Shown: positions 26,802-36,445, counted from the stretch's first letter. The stretch is 64,000 nt of DNA from Spirochaetota bacterium (GCA_024274705.1 JAJSAL010000008.1:62001-126000), one strand, 5' to 3'. The notes: generated by a model from the sequence alone, not told the origin. Made by a program: numbers and translations.

Positions 26802-28342
26802 GATGCCTGCTCCTTATCACCGCCGCCGGTCATGTATAATCCGACTTCCTTGTCGTTGGTTTTTTTCGGATCGAACTCTTTTACAATCTTTCCTTCATAA
26901 AGGACGAGAATGCGGTCGGATAAGGCAAAAATCTCCTCCAGTTCCAGGGAGATCAGGAGAATCGCCACATCCTTTGCACGCATTTTCAGGATCTGGGAGT
27001 GGATATATTCGATGGCGCCCACATCGAGCCCCCGGGTGGGCTGGGAGACCAGGAGAAATTCGGGCTCCCGGGAAAACTCCCGGGCAAGGATCACTTTCTG
27101 CTGGTTTCCTCCGGACAGGGTGGATGTGGGAATATCAACTGCGGGAGTCCGGATATCGAAGTCTTTTACCAGCTTTTTGGAAAAAGCATCGATCTCCGGT
27201 AAGTTGAGGTTTATCCCCCTGACAAACGGTTCTTTGTCATGAAAACCGATGACAATATTCTCCGATATTTTCATGGACATCACCAGTCCGAAGCGCTGCC
27301 TGTCCGCCGGCACATAGGCCATTTTCCGCCGGATCCTCTCCCTGGTGGAAAGCCCGGTTATATCCTTTCCCTTAAACTCGAAGGTGCCGCCGTTTATTTC
27401 ATTCAATCCCCGTACCGCCTGGGCGAGTTCGAACTGGCCGTTTCCATCCACACCGGCTATGCCTACTACTTCACCGGGACGCACTCCCAGAGAAAGGCCC
27501 GCGATTGCATCGATTCCCTTCTCATTTCTTACACGGAGGTCCCTGATGGTAAAAACCGGCTCTGCTTCCACCTTTTTTTCTTCTTTGTGTACCGTGAGTA
27601 CCACGTCTCTTCCTACCATCAGGTTAGCCAGGTCCGCCTTTGTTACATCGGCAGTGTTGCATTCCCCTGCCATTTCTCCCCTGCGCAGGATATATACCCG
27701 GTGGGAGATCTCCTTTACTTCCTCGAGTTTGTGGGTAATAATGATAATCGATACACCTCCCTTCTGCAGTGCTTCAATAACAACGAAGAGTTCGTCCACC
27801 TCCTGGGGTGTGAGCACCGCCGTGGGTTCATCCAGGATGAGCACTTTCGCATTCCTGTAAAGGGCTTTCAGAATTTCCACACGCTGCTGCAGTCCCACGG
27901 AAATGGATTCTATTTTCGCATCAGGGTCGATATGGAGATGATATTTTTCCGCGAGGGCTATTACTTCTTTTCTGGCCTGCTTGTAATCGATAACCCCGCC
28001 CTTCCCCGGTTCGGTCCCCAGGATGATATTCTCCGTTACCGTAAGTGTTTCTACCAGCATGAAATGCTGGTGCACCATTCCCAGGCCGGCGTGGATCGCG
28101 TCCCTGGGAGAATGAAACTCCATCTCTTTCCCTTCCAGGATGATTGTGCCCGAAGTGGGCTTATACAGGCCGTAGAGAATATTCATCAAGGTGGATTTAC
28201 CGGCCCCGTTTTCTCCTAAGAGGGCGAGCATCTCCCTTTTTTTCAGATGAATGGTGATATCGTTGTTCGCAAGAACTTTTGGAAACTGTTTGGTGATATT
28301 TCTCATTTCGAGAATAATTTCATCAGAAGCAGGTTGTGCCAT
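26798..28342 (-). CDS. ABC ATPase for BMP-type nucleoside importer (double NBD)
   Basis: 514 residues with two nucleotide-binding domains, as in RbsA/NupO. The first has Walker A GENGAGKS and Walker B VLILDEPTAVLTP; the second has a reduced P-loop (GIAGVDGNGQFELAQAV), the signature TLSGGNQQKVILAREF and SQPTRGLDVGA in place of the Walker B acid stretch. This asymmetry is normal for the class. The first gene of the importer operon, it diverges from the MarR regulator gene. An AAGGA stretch precedes the ATG. Confidence 0.93.
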   Translation of the reverse strand: MAQPASDEIILEMRNITKQFPKVLANNDITIHLKKREMLALLGENGAGKSTLMNILYGLYKPTSGTIILEGKEMEFHSPRDAIHAGLGMVHQHFMLVETLTVTENIILGTEPGKGGVIDYKQARKEVIALAEKYHLHIDPDAKIESISVGLQQRVEILKALYRNAKVLILDEPTAVLTPQEVDELFVVIEALQKGGVSIIIITHKLEEVKEISHRVYILRRGEMAGECNTADVTKADLANLMVGRDVVLTVHKEEKKVEAEPVFTIRDLRVRNEKGIDAIAGLSLGVRPGEVVGIAGVDGNGQFELAQAVRGLNEINGGTFEFKGKDITGLSTRERIRRKMAYVPADRQRFGLVMSMKISENIVIGFHDKEPFVRGINLNLPEIDAFSKKLVKDFDIRTPAVDIPTSTLSGGNQQKVILAREFSREPEFLLVSQPTRGLDVGAIEYIHSQILKMRAKDVAILLISLELEEIFALSDRILVLYEGKIVKEFDPKKTNDKEVGLYMTGGGDKEQAS

Positions 28343-28507
28343 GTGCTTTTTCCTTTTTCTGCACTATACAGTCTTATGCAAGAGTACTTTAGGTTCAATC
28401 AGGTGTCAAGGAAAGTCATTTTTACAAAACCATGATACACCGCAGGCATCGCCTGTCGTTTTTATCTTCTCCAGAGAATATTTCACTTGCCGTTTTTTAA
28501 AATATTA

Positions 28508-28536
28508 GTTAGATTTCTAACTGTTAGAATTCTAAC
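28508..28536. promoter_or_regulatory. Twin palindromic MarR operators
   Basis: GTTAGATTTCTAAC (28508-28521) and GTTAGAATTCTAAC (28523-28536) are near-identical 14-bp palindromes one base apart, so their centres are 15 bp apart. They sit 15 bases before the MarR start and would overlap its promoter. Self-repression that also governs the MATE pump is the natural reading. Confidence 0.8.
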
Positions 28537-28550
28537 GGATAAATACTTTT

Positions 28551-28994
28551 ATGAATAACAGAGATATAGACCAGGACCTTCTGTTCAAAATCCTCGGAAC
28601 ATTTCCCTTTTTCATGCGCACAATCATGCATGATCCGAAGGACAAACTGTTCCGGGGCATTTCAAAAACCCAGCACAAGACGCTGATGCTTCTTTATTTC
28701 AAAGGACGTCAGCACATGAGCTGTCTGGCGGAGTACCTCAACCTTGAAAGAGGATCTTTTACCCCGGTTGTAGACGGCCTGATCGGTCACGGCCTGGTGA
28801 GAAAAGTGCGGGACAGGAACGACCGGCGGCGATATATCCTGGAACATACACAAAAAGGACAGCGCCTGGTGGAAGAGGCGATACACCGGCTTAAGAACCG
28901 CCTGTCTAAACGGCTGGAAATCCTCTCCAACGATGATTTTAACAGGTTTATCCGGGCAGTTGAGGACCTGGAAGAAATAGCCTCGAAACTGTAA
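28551..28994 (+). CDS. MarR-family transcriptional regulator
   Basis: 147 residues with a winged helix-turn-helix: SKTQHKTLMLLYF, the recognition part MSCLAEYLNLERGSFTPVVDGLIGHGL, and the wing VRDRNDRRRYILEHTQKG. The N- and C-terminal helices should form the dimer interface. It is ten bases upstream of a MATE efflux gene, which it most likely represses together with itself through the palindromes just before it. The inducer is unknown. Confidence 0.92.
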   Translation: MNNRDIDQDLLFKILGTFPFFMRTIMHDPKDKLFRGISKTQHKTLMLLYFKGRQHMSCLAEYLNLERGSFTPVVDGLIGHGLVRKVRDRNDRRRYILEHTQKGQRLVEEAIHRLKNRLSKRLEILSNDDFNRFIRAVEDLEEIASKL

Positions 28995-29004
28995 GGAGCA
29001 TCAC

Positions 29005-30384
29005 ATGACGTCAATGGAAAAGAGGGAAACCCTCCTTGGTCAGGAATCCATCGGAAAACTCCTGGTGAGGTTGTCCGTTCCGGCTACCATCGGGATGATC
29101 GTAGGCGCCCTCTACAATGTAGTAGACACGATATTCATCGGCCGGGGTGTCGGCGCCCTTGCCATAGGCGGGCTTACCATCGCATTTCCCATACAGATCT
29201 TTATGATGGGCCTGGCCCTCATGATCGGGCTCGGTTCCGCCTCAGTGGTGTCCCGGAATCTCGGCGCCGGGAACAAAGAAAGGGCATACCACACCGCAGG
29301 CAACGCCATGAGTATATCAATCGTGTTCGGCCTTCTTATCATGCTCTTCGGAAGAATTTTTCTTCAGCCCCTTATTTACCTCTTCGGCGCCACAGACACA
29401 CTGGCTGTGTATGCCCGGGAATACATGTCTGTCATTCTCCTTGGTTCGGTTTTCATTACGTTTGCCATGGCTGTCAATAACCTGGCAAGGGCCGAGGGTA
29501 ATGCCACGATCGCCATGATCAGTATGGTCCTCGGCACAGGAATGAACATCATCCTGGATCCTATTTTCATCTTTGGCTTCAAGATGGGTATAAGGGGAGC
29601 AGCAATCGCAACGGTTATTTCCCAGGGCCTTTCCTTCTCGTTTCTCATCATCTATTTCATGAGCGGTAAGAGTATCCTGAAGATCAGGCTCAAGCATTTT
29701 ATCCCGAACTTCAAACTCCTGGTGGAGGTCTTCACCCTGGGCGTACCGTCTTTTATCCGCCACTTAGGATCCGTAGTGTTCATGACTGTACTGAACAATA
29801 CCTTAAAAGTGTACGGCGGAGATATGTATATCGCTGCTGCAGGAGTGATGAACCGTCTACTTTCATTCGCCATGATGCCTGTATTCGGACTTGCCCAGGG
29901 ATTTCAGCCGATTGCCGGTTTCAACTACGGAGCAAAAAATCTCTCAAGGGTTAAGCAGAGCCTCAAGATATCTCTCCTTGCAAGCGTAATAACAGGCACC
30001 TTCTTCTTCCTTATCATGATGATCTTTCCGGGGTCGCTGATGAAATTGTTCACGAATGACCAGACAATGATAGACATCGGGAAAACAGCACTCCGAATCG
30101 TGGTGTTTGCCTTACCGGCGATCGGAGTACAGGTAATCGGGGCTACCTATTTTCAGGCGGTAGGCAAGGCGGTCCCCTCGCTGTTCCTCGGCATGTCCAG
30201 GCAGGTGCTGTTTCTTATCCCGTTAGCCCTCCTTCTCCCCCTCCTGTTCGGTTTAAACGGCGTGTTCCTGGCGTTTCCGTCGGCGGATATCTTTGCTACC
30301 ATACTAACCGTTACCTGGCTGGTTAAAGGCGTGAGGGGACTGGAAAAAGACTTCACTTCGCAACCGGTGGAGGCAGCTACCTGA
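29005..30384 (+). CDS. MATE-family multidrug efflux pump
   Basis: 459 residues with twelve membrane helices and the two-fold MatE repeat. Typical segments are PATIGMIVGALYNVVDTIFIG in the first half and FGLAQGFQPIAGFNYGA at the start of the second. It expels drugs or metabolites in exchange for Na+ or H+. GGAGCAT before the ATG is a fair SD site, and the gene is co-transcribed with marR. Confidence 0.93.
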   Translation: MTSMEKRETLLGQESIGKLLVRLSVPATIGMIVGALYNVVDTIFIGRGVGALAIGGLTIAFPIQIFMMGLALMIGLGSASVVSRNLGAGNKERAYHTAGNAMSISIVFGLLIMLFGRIFLQPLIYLFGATDTLAVYAREYMSVILLGSVFITFAMAVNNLARAEGNATIAMISMVLGTGMNIILDPIFIFGFKMGIRGAAIATVISQGLSFSFLIIYFMSGKSILKIRLKHFIPNFKLLVEVFTLGVPSFIRHLGSVVFMTVLNNTLKVYGGDMYIAAAGVMNRLLSFAMMPVFGLAQGFQPIAGFNYGAKNLSRVKQSLKISLLASVITGTFFFLIMMIFPGSLMKLFTNDQTMIDIGKTALRIVVFALPAIGVQVIGATYFQAVGKAVPSLFLGMSRQVLFLIPLALLLPLLFGLNGVFLAFPSADIFATILTVTWLVKGVRGLEKDFTSQPVEAAT

Positions 30385-30500
30385 TCCGGAGAATATAATT
30401 CTTAAAACCGCTGATAAAGATGGCAGGAACTAAAGGGAAAAAAAGTTCACCTGTTTTCGGGATAATGGTCTATACTTACTGCTATAAGGAAACATAAATA

Positions 30501-31446
30501 CCTAAATTGAGCGATTCGGACGAGTCTTGAAGAAAGGCGCCTTTACACGCCGAAATTTATCGCTCCCCCACTGCCAAGATGGGTATGAGGTCAGCGATGA
30601 GTCGGATGTAGAGCTTGCGAACGGGTCTTTCGCCGACGAAGTCCTTTAAGCCCCGGTTCACCAATTCAATCCCGGCCACGCCGGTGACAGGTGGTGATGA
30701 TCGCCTGAAGGCTTATGTGAGAGCGCTTTTCATCGTGGCGAGCGAGAATCGATCTGGTAATTTCATTGTCCAGCCCTATATTCGTATAGATTATCATCTC
30801 CGGACGCGCAAAGTCAAAAAGAACTTGGCTGCAGTCGTCGGCAATGGGTTTGGTGTAGATGACCCGGTAAAACCTGTCCCAACTCTTGCGGCGTCCGCCA
30901 CATTCAGTGAAAATCCAGGTATTTCCAGCCCCTGTATACCCTTCGAAGCGCTCATCGGGCGTCGCACTGATGAATTCCTTGATGTCATCATACATCTTTC
31001 CGCTAACGATGATTCCTATCCGCAGTTTCTCGCAGTATGCAAGCAACTTCTGATCGAAAAAACCGCTGTCGGCTACCAGTACAATCGGCACATTCTGCCG
31101 GTAGGATCGACGTATGAGCCCCACAATCGTGGCTATCATCCGAATCACACGAGTGCCGTAATTGCTGTGCGCTTTGCCATTGCGAAAGATCGCGTCAATC
31201 AGATAGCGGCCTTAAGTACAGCTGTAACGGCTGGAACCCTTTCACTTTCTTGTAGGTCGGCTCCACCCCCTCCCGTTTTTTCGCTTCGTCGTTGTCCATC
31301 ACCATCGTGTCGGTCCCGAGGGTTATCAGCTCAGGCTGCTCCACCGACAAGCGCCACACGGCTGTTTTTCGAATTACTGTGTATGCATAAACGTACTTGA
31401 CAATGCATACAGGTATGCATATACTATTAGCGTATTTGGAAATCAA
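30501..31446 (-). mobile_element. IS1380-family insertion sequence relic
   Basis: Minus-strand frames carry pieces of an IS1380-type DDE transposase: TLGTDTMVMDNDEAKKREG and KKVKGFQPLQLYL (31446-31195), then PIVLVADSGFFDQKLLAYC (31148-30666), then a C-terminal ELVNRGLKDFVGERPVRK ending at a TAA (30557-30559). At least two frameshifts and a shortened length show it is dead. The 16-bp end CCTAAATTGAGCGATT (30501-30516) matches, inverted and with one mismatch, the end of a second relic at 50075-50090, so it is the likely terminal repeat. Confidence 0.85.
31397..31425 (+). promoter_or_regulatory. vapBC promoter with operator in the spacer
   Basis: TTGACA (31397-31402) and TATACT (31420-31425) are 17 bp apart, close to the ideal sigma-70 promoter. 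The spacer is filled by the palindrome ATGCATAC AG GTATGCAT (31403-31420). A further half-site GTATGCAT lies at 31381-31388. Binding of the VapBC complex here would block RNA polymerase. Confidence 0.8.
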
Positions 31447-31489
31447 TTAACAACCGGAAAATTCTACGTGAAAAGTGCGGGGGTGGAAT

Positions 31490-31681
31490 ATGAGAACTAC
31501 ACTAGATTTGCCTAAAGATTTAGTGGAACGAGCAATGACAATAACAAAAGCAAAAACAAAAACGGAAGTCATTACTAAAGCTCTGGAAAACATCATAAGA
31601 CAGGAAAAGTTGAACAAGCTCATTAGTTTTCATGGCAAAGTTGTTTTGGATGTGGATTTAGATGTACTAAGAAAAAGATGA
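31490..31681 (+). CDS. vapB: VapB-type antitoxin
   Basis: 63 residues. The N-terminal MRTTLDLPKDLVERAM and the TKTEVITKALENII helix form the ribbon-helix-helix DNA-binding domain of the VapB family; the C-terminal HGKVVLDVDLDVLRKR segment is of the kind that blocks the toxin. I chose the ATG at 31490 with GGGTGG before it; a GTG 15 bases earlier is in frame. It overlaps vapC by four bases. Confidence 0.88.
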   Translation: MRTTLDLPKDLVERAMTITKAKTKTEVITKALENIIRQEKLNKLISFHGKVVLDVDLDVLRKR

Positions 31682-32067
31682 AGAAAATATTAGTAGATTC
31701 TTCAGTATGGATATCCTACTTCAAAGATAAAAATGCGCATAAAAAGTTAGATGAGTTAATTAGAAACAATCAAATTTGCATAAACAATTTAATTCTTTCG
31801 GAACTAATACCTTTTCTCAAAATGAAGAACAAAAACGATATTATAGAAATATTATTAGAAATTCCCAATATCACGGTGGCCATCAACTGGGAATTAATAA
31901 TTAACTTACAGATACATAATTTAAAGAATGGAATAAACAAAGTTGGGATACCGGATCTGATTTTAGTTGACAATATAGTAACAAATAACTTGATTCTGTT
32001 CACCGAGGATAAACATTTTTGGCTCATTCAAAGGCATTTCAATTTCGATATATTGGCCTGGAACTGA
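31678..32067 (+). CDS. vapC: VapC-type PIN-domain toxin
   Basis: 129 residues of the PIN ribonuclease fold. Acidic positions of the active site are visible: Asp7 (LVDSSVWI), Glu43 (LSELIPF) and an Asp in GIPDLILVD. VapC toxins cleave tRNA or rRNA. It appears intact. The gene pair is much richer in A+T than the core genes, and lies between two dead insertion sequences, which suggests it arrived with them. Confidence 0.9.
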   Translation: MKKILVDSSVWISYFKDKNAHKKLDELIRNNQICINNLILSELIPFLKMKNKNDIIEILLEIPNITVAINWELIINLQIHNLKNGINKVGIPDLILVDNIVTNNLILFTEDKHFWLIQRHFNFDILAWN

Positions 32068-32113
32068 AAACATAACAAACGCATGGACGGCGACGCGTCT
32101 ATGAAAGCAAAAG

Positions 32114-32729
32114 TCAAGTGATCCACAAAAAATCTTGACAGGCCCGCACATTATCGCTTATTTCTACCTCCGAATTATACCCTCCCAAGGTCAGATACAG
32201 ATCCGGCGAGGCAACCCGAAGCACCTTCCACATCCTGTTGATTTCTTCCGTCAGTTCTTTGCTCTTACGCTCATACCCACGGGTCAGAAGCCGCAGCGAT
32301 TCATCAGGAAACCATACCCGACGAAACTGCTCCAGCTTCCCCTGTGCCTCCAAAGCCAAAGCATACCGGGCCACCCGATTCAGCATCCTTTTCGTTGTTC
32401 TTGTTCTGACCCAACACCACCTTCCGAAACTTGTACACATCACCGGGTCGAAAGGAATAGAAGATAACATGCTCCTTGCGAAACGCCTCTTCTATGGGCT
32501 TGCTGAGGTCGTTACTGCCTTCAATAGCCACGATGACGTCACCTTCGCTTTTAACCCAGCAGAGCAAACTCTGCAAATCCTTGACAGTCGTTACATAGCC
32601 CTTTCGTGCCTTCTGCTCTTCGCCGGCGTACACAAGACAACAGATATAGCCTCTCGAGTCCGGATCAATCCCAATCGCTTTTCTCATAGCCTTTTCTCTA
32701 ACCTCCTCGTGTAGAAAAATATGGATCAT
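32114..32729 (-). pseudogene. IS110-family transposase relic
   Basis: The N-terminal part (from about 32687) reads KAIGIDPDSRGYICCLVY and VIVAIEGSNDLSKPIEEAF, the DEDD-type start of IS110 transposases. After NEKDAE a frameshift moves the match to another minus frame (RVARYALALEAQGKLEQFR, to 32114). The C-terminal transposase_20 domain is missing. It is inactive. Confidence 0.8.
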
Positions 32730-33146
32730 CCCCTTCCGGCATCCTTGTAACGAGCTACTACTCCACCAAAAGAGCAGGCATGTGTTTTACGTGTCCAGAA
32801 TGGTCCTCGTGGAGTTGGCATTCTGCGGATGAGCTCTCTTATAGAGGCAGTAGAATTGTGAGCAACAACTTCCACAAGGTGTTCTGTAGTCCTATTTTTC
32901 AAAACATTAAAGCTCTCCTTATCCACATATTCACAGGTTGTTAGTCTCCCCCCCTTTGGATCCCCCCCCTCGTTACTACTACCATTCTTCCTTGCTTTCT
33001 ATCTATCTTACAAGTAGTATTTGTAGTGTTGTTCGTAAAAGCGCATAAGGTTCCTCCCCGGGGGGCAGTAATCAGTATCAAATCACTGCACTGGATTGTT
33101 ACTCCGCTGCCTGCCTGTCGGCAGACAGGGCTCTCTGTAAAAACCA
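32730..33146. other. Intergenic debris without a clear gene
   Basis: A short minus-strand open frame (32726-32926, 66 codons) has no recognisable motif. C- and G-runs occur at 32948-33068. A 6-bp hairpin CCTGTC (33114-33119) / GACAGG (33124-33129) lies near the end but has no T-run. I see nothing else. Confidence 0.4.
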
Positions 33147-33215
33147 GTGAGTAAAATCACCGGGCGGTTTCTCCAAAGGATAAGGGCAACCTCGACTAAT
33201 GTGAATGGGTTCTTA

Positions 33216-33962
33216 ATGTTTAAAACTGGATTTCAAACCGAAAAGGTTCATGGCCTTCTCTTCGATGGAGCGACGTTCCTCGGAAACGTCGCCCTTTTCG
33301 GATTCCTACCCAGGCTGGGGGACGAGGTTGACGAATTAACCGCCGGCTTCATGGTGTTGTTGGCAGTATTGACCCAAATTGCGGGAGCCTGGTGGAAAAA
33401 AGGCTTTCTTGCTCAACGTCTGCCCCAGAGGACATTCCCACCGTCGAATGCTCTGGGTAGAGGCTTTATGAGCATTCTGCTGTTTTTTCATTTTCTCCTG
33501 TTTTCGGTTATGACCACCTTCGCCTTTGAATTATTGGGGATATACGAGATCAGCGGCTCGGAGAGTTTCTTCAAAGGTGATGTCTGGATACTTATCGCCT
33601 TTATGGTGGGTGGGTTTGCCACGCATTGTGTAAAGGCAGCGACGCCAAACAAGAAAGTCAGTGTCAGTGCGAAAAACAGGCCGCGCTGGCTCGAATTCGG
33701 GGCAGATGGACTGCTCTGGGTTTCTGTGAGTTTGGTGACACGGATCTTTTGGGATGGCTTGGTGGCGCTGATTGAACCGGCGGGTGGCATTGGGATAAGC
33801 GGTCAAGGAATTATGCTGCTGGTTGCAGTATCCTTCCTCTATGTATTCTTTTATCTACCAAGCCGGTACCTGTTCCTGGTGGAGGATTATCAATCTGTGC
33901 TGACCTGGGTCCAGGTTGGAATAGTAATGGTACCGGTGGTGCGGCTGGTGATAATAGGATGA
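33216..33962 (+). CDS. Predicted multi-pass membrane protein, unknown family
   Basis: About 248 residues with six or seven predicted membrane helices (for instance GFMSILLFFHFLLFSVMTTF and GIMLLVAVSFLYVFFYLP). Loops are short and no catalytic motif is visible. The start is uncertain: the frame is open from a GTG at 33147, and no convincing SD site precedes the ATG at 33216. It stands alone among insertion-sequence relics, so it is probably accessory. I do not recognise it. Confidence 0.6.
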   Translation: MFKTGFQTEKVHGLLFDGATFLGNVALFGFLPRLGDEVDELTAGFMVLLAVLTQIAGAWWKKGFLAQRLPQRTFPPSNALGRGFMSILLFFHFLLFSVMTTFAFELLGIYEISGSESFFKGDVWILIAFMVGGFATHCVKAATPNKKVSVSAKNRPRWLEFGADGLLWVSVSLVTRIFWDGLVALIEPAGGIGISGQGIMLLVAVSFLYVFFYLPSRYLFLVEDYQSVLTWVQVGIVMVPVVRLVIIG

Positions 33963-34054
33963 ATGGGGGCAGCTGCTTAACCCTTCGCTCACCATATTAC
34001 ATACAGCACTGATGATAAAGTGGTACATAAAGAAGTGTTGCCAAAACGCCCACA

Positions 34055-34291
34055 ATGTGCAAGGATACGGGCTTGAAGAAAATTTCGTGGAACACTGAAA
34101 AATATACAAAGTTAAGGCAGAAAGGAGGAATCGGGTTCGAGGATGTGCTTTTTCAAATAAAAAATGGTGAAATCCTGGATATAGTTGATAGTCTAAAGAG
34201 GCGGGAATATCCGCATCAAAGAATATCTGTATTGGAAATAAATGAATATAGAATATACACAGGAAGAATTGGAATTACTCGAAAGTATTGA
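34055..34291 (+). pseudogene. BrnT-like toxin relic, C-terminus lost
   Basis: The first 60 residues follow the small toxin family usually paired with a CopG-type antitoxin: KKISWNTEKYTKLRQ, GIGFEDVLFQIKNGEILDI, RISVLEINEY. The family normally goes on to a VPFV...FLKTIIPSRK strand, which is absent. Instead the frame runs into the antitoxin start, as if a short deletion joined the two. A TTG at 34073 is an alternative start. The product is probably inactive. Confidence 0.65.
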
Positions 34292-34566
34292 AAATGGAGA
34301 CTGGAAAAGCATAAAGGGCATAGAAGAAGAAAAGGAGCGGTATCAAAGGTATGCCAGCCAATACGTTAAGGAAAGATAGAAGAGTAAATATCAGGATGTC
34401 GGAAAGAGACTTAAAGGAGTTACAGGCAATTGCTCTTGAAGAAGGAAGACCGTACCAGATGCTTATTTCGAGCTTGCTACATAAATACATAAACCGTCGG
34501 TTTATAGATGTAAATGTAATTGGGCAATTGAAAAAGGACAGGAAGGATGAAGAAAGGACATTATAA
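34242..34566 (+). pseudogene. CopG-type antitoxin, frameshifted
   Basis: One frame gives MNIEYTQEELELLESIENG to KERYQRYAS and stops at a TAG (34377-34379). The next frame, overlapping from 34351, gives NTLRKDRRVNIRMSERDLKEL and ALEEGRPYQMLISSLLHKY, the DNA-binding part. Joined by one base near 34360 they form a normal antitoxin of about 100 residues. The second frame could still be translated from its own ATG. Confidence 0.7.
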
Positions 34567-36445
34567 TTTCATAGATAAAATCCAGGAACTTGCCGAACTA
34601 CTCGAAAAGTGTCCCGGTTTTCAGTTTGCAGAAAACATTGAACAACTTATTGAATTGTCCTGCGGCAGTGCTGAAAATGATTATTTCGAAGTAAAATATG
34701 ATTTACCGGACAATCGCTCCATTACAGAGGTGACTGTTGCCCGGGTTCGTAATGGTATTGCCGTTAACTACATCGAACCGTACATGAGACGACGTGATCC
34801 TGACTGCATGTTTATTGGTGATGAAGCCCCATCAGACAAACCAAGGTTCAAAGACAGGTTTGAAAAAGACTTTTCAGATTTAAGAGAAGAAACGTTTACC
34901 TGGTTGGCCGAACAGCAACTGGCTGTTTTTGCGTTTCACACAGGCAGTGATGAAACTGGAGACGGAGCCCTTGCCGTTGTTCCGGTAAATGCTGCATTTT
35001 TTGCATTAGCGCTTGCCATGCTCCAGAGTATTATTCCCCCGGCAGAGCTTTCCGATTCTTTTTCACCTAAAAGCATTATCTATGTAGCTCCCACATTCAG
35101 GCATACGCACTTTAACGGAAAACAGATTGTTGTTCATAATAGACGAAAGAGTTTATACGAGATATTTTCATATAATCTTTATCCAGGTCCCAGCGCCAAG
35201 AAAGGCGTCTATGGCGTTCTGATAGATAAAAGTGAAAAGGAAGGTTGGGTTGTTCCCCACTGTTCTACGGTTCAAGCCGTTACTCCGTATGACAACATTA
35301 TAACCTTTATGCATGAAGGAGCCAGCGGCGGCGGTAAGAGTGAAATGCTTGAACAACCCCATCGTTTACCTGATGGTAGAATGCTGAAGGGGCGCAATAT
35401 CGTTACCGGAGAAAAACGGTACATAGAAATTCCACGTACGTGCGAAATACACCCCGTGTGTGATGATATGGCACTATGTTCTCCATCACTTCAAAAAGAT
35501 AATGGTAAGCTATGGCTTGTTGACGCCGAAAATGGCTGGTTTCTAAGAGTTAATCATATATCAGAATATGGTACTGATCCCAAACTTGAAAAATTGACGG
35601 CACAGCCCCCGGCACCGCTGTTTTTTTTGAATATCGACGCTGTGCCGAATAGCCGGGCATTGATCTGGGAGCATATTGATGATGCCCCAGGTAAGCCGTG
35701 TCCCAATCCACGCGTTATTGTACCCCGGTCAATCTATCCTGACGTTGTCACTAAACCTGTATCTGTAGATTACCGCAGTTTTGGTGTCCGTACACCGCCA
35801 TGTACACGGGAAAAGCCCAGCTATGGCATTATTGGATTATTTCATATATTACCTCCGGCATTAGCATGGCTCTGGCGTTTGGTTACACCCCGGGGATTCA
35901 GTAATCCAAGCATTGTTGATGAGGGAGTTATGAGTAGCGAGGGCGTTGGCAGTTACTGGGCGTTTTCTACCGGGCTGAAAATAAACCAGGCAAACTTGCT
36001 TTTCGATCAAATTGAACGAAATACAGAAACACGATACCTTCTTATTCCTAATCAACACATAGGTGCCTGGGAAACCAGCTTTATGCCGCAATGGTTGACA
36101 AGAGATTATCTGGCACGCAGGGGTTCGGCCAATTTTCACAGAGAACAAATAAAAGATGCCCGGTGTTCTCTCTTAGGATATGCACTGAAAACAATGCGGA
36201 TTGAAGGTACCCTTATTGCTCACTGGTTTCTTGAGGTAGATACTCAACCGGAAGTAGGTGAAGACGGATATGACGAAGGGACAAAAATATTAAAAGATTT
36301 TTTTACCGATAATCTATCTCAATTTCTGAAACCGGAGTTAAATGCTTTAGGCCGTCAGATTATTGAGTGTTGCTTAGACAACGGCAATGCCGGTGACTAT
36401 GAACATTTTTTCCCTAATTACGCTCAGTTTATACAAAATGACTGA
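34547..36445 (+). CDS. DUF4914-like protein with HPr-kinase/PEPCK-type P-loop
   Basis: 632 residues, the full length of the family I believe it belongs to (DUF4914, no known function). A glycine-rich loop GASGGGKSE lies at 258-266. It resembles the kinase-type P-loop of HPr kinase and PEP carboxykinase more than a common Walker A. Further conserved-looking blocks are AEIPRT-like EIPRTCEIHP, RVIVPRSIYPD and GRQIIECCLDNG. No signal or membrane helix is seen, so it is cytoplasmic. A phosphotransferase role is inferred. It overlaps the antitoxin relic by 20 bases, and its A+T content is above that of the core genes. Confidence 0.75.
   Translation: MKKGHYNFIDKIQELAELLEKCPGFQFAENIEQLIELSCGSAENDYFEVKYDLPDNRSITEVTVARVRNGIAVNYIEPYMRRRDPDCMFIGDEAPSDKPRFKDRFEKDFSDLREETFTWLAEQQLAVFAFHTGSDETGDGALAVVPVNAAFFALALAMLQSIIPPAELSDSFSPKSIIYVAPTFRHTHFNGKQIVVHNRRKSLYEIFSYNLYPGPSAKKGVYGVLIDKSEKEGWVVPHCSTVQAVTPYDNIITFMHEGASGGGKSEMLEQPHRLPDGRMLKGRNIVTGEKRYIEIPRTCEIHPVCDDMALCSPSLQKDNGKLWLVDAENGWFLRVNHISEYGTDPKLEKLTAQPPAPLFFLNIDAVPNSRALIWEHIDDAPGKPCPNPRVIVPRSIYPDVVTKPVSVDYRSFGVRTPPCTREKPSYGIIGLFHILPPALAWLWRLVTPRGFSNPSIVDEGVMSSEGVGSYWAFSTGLKINQANLLFDQIERNTETRYLLIPNQHIGAWETSFMPQWLTRDYLARRGSANFHREQIKDARCSLLGYALKTMRIEGTLIAHWFLEVDTQPEVGEDGYDEGTKILKDFFTDNLSQFLKPELNALGRQIIECCLDNGNAGDYEHFFPNYAQFIQND

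Noticed and set aside
30615-31400. A + strand 261-codon open frame
   Set aside because: It is the shadow of the minus-strand IS1380 transposase relic and has no protein-like pattern.
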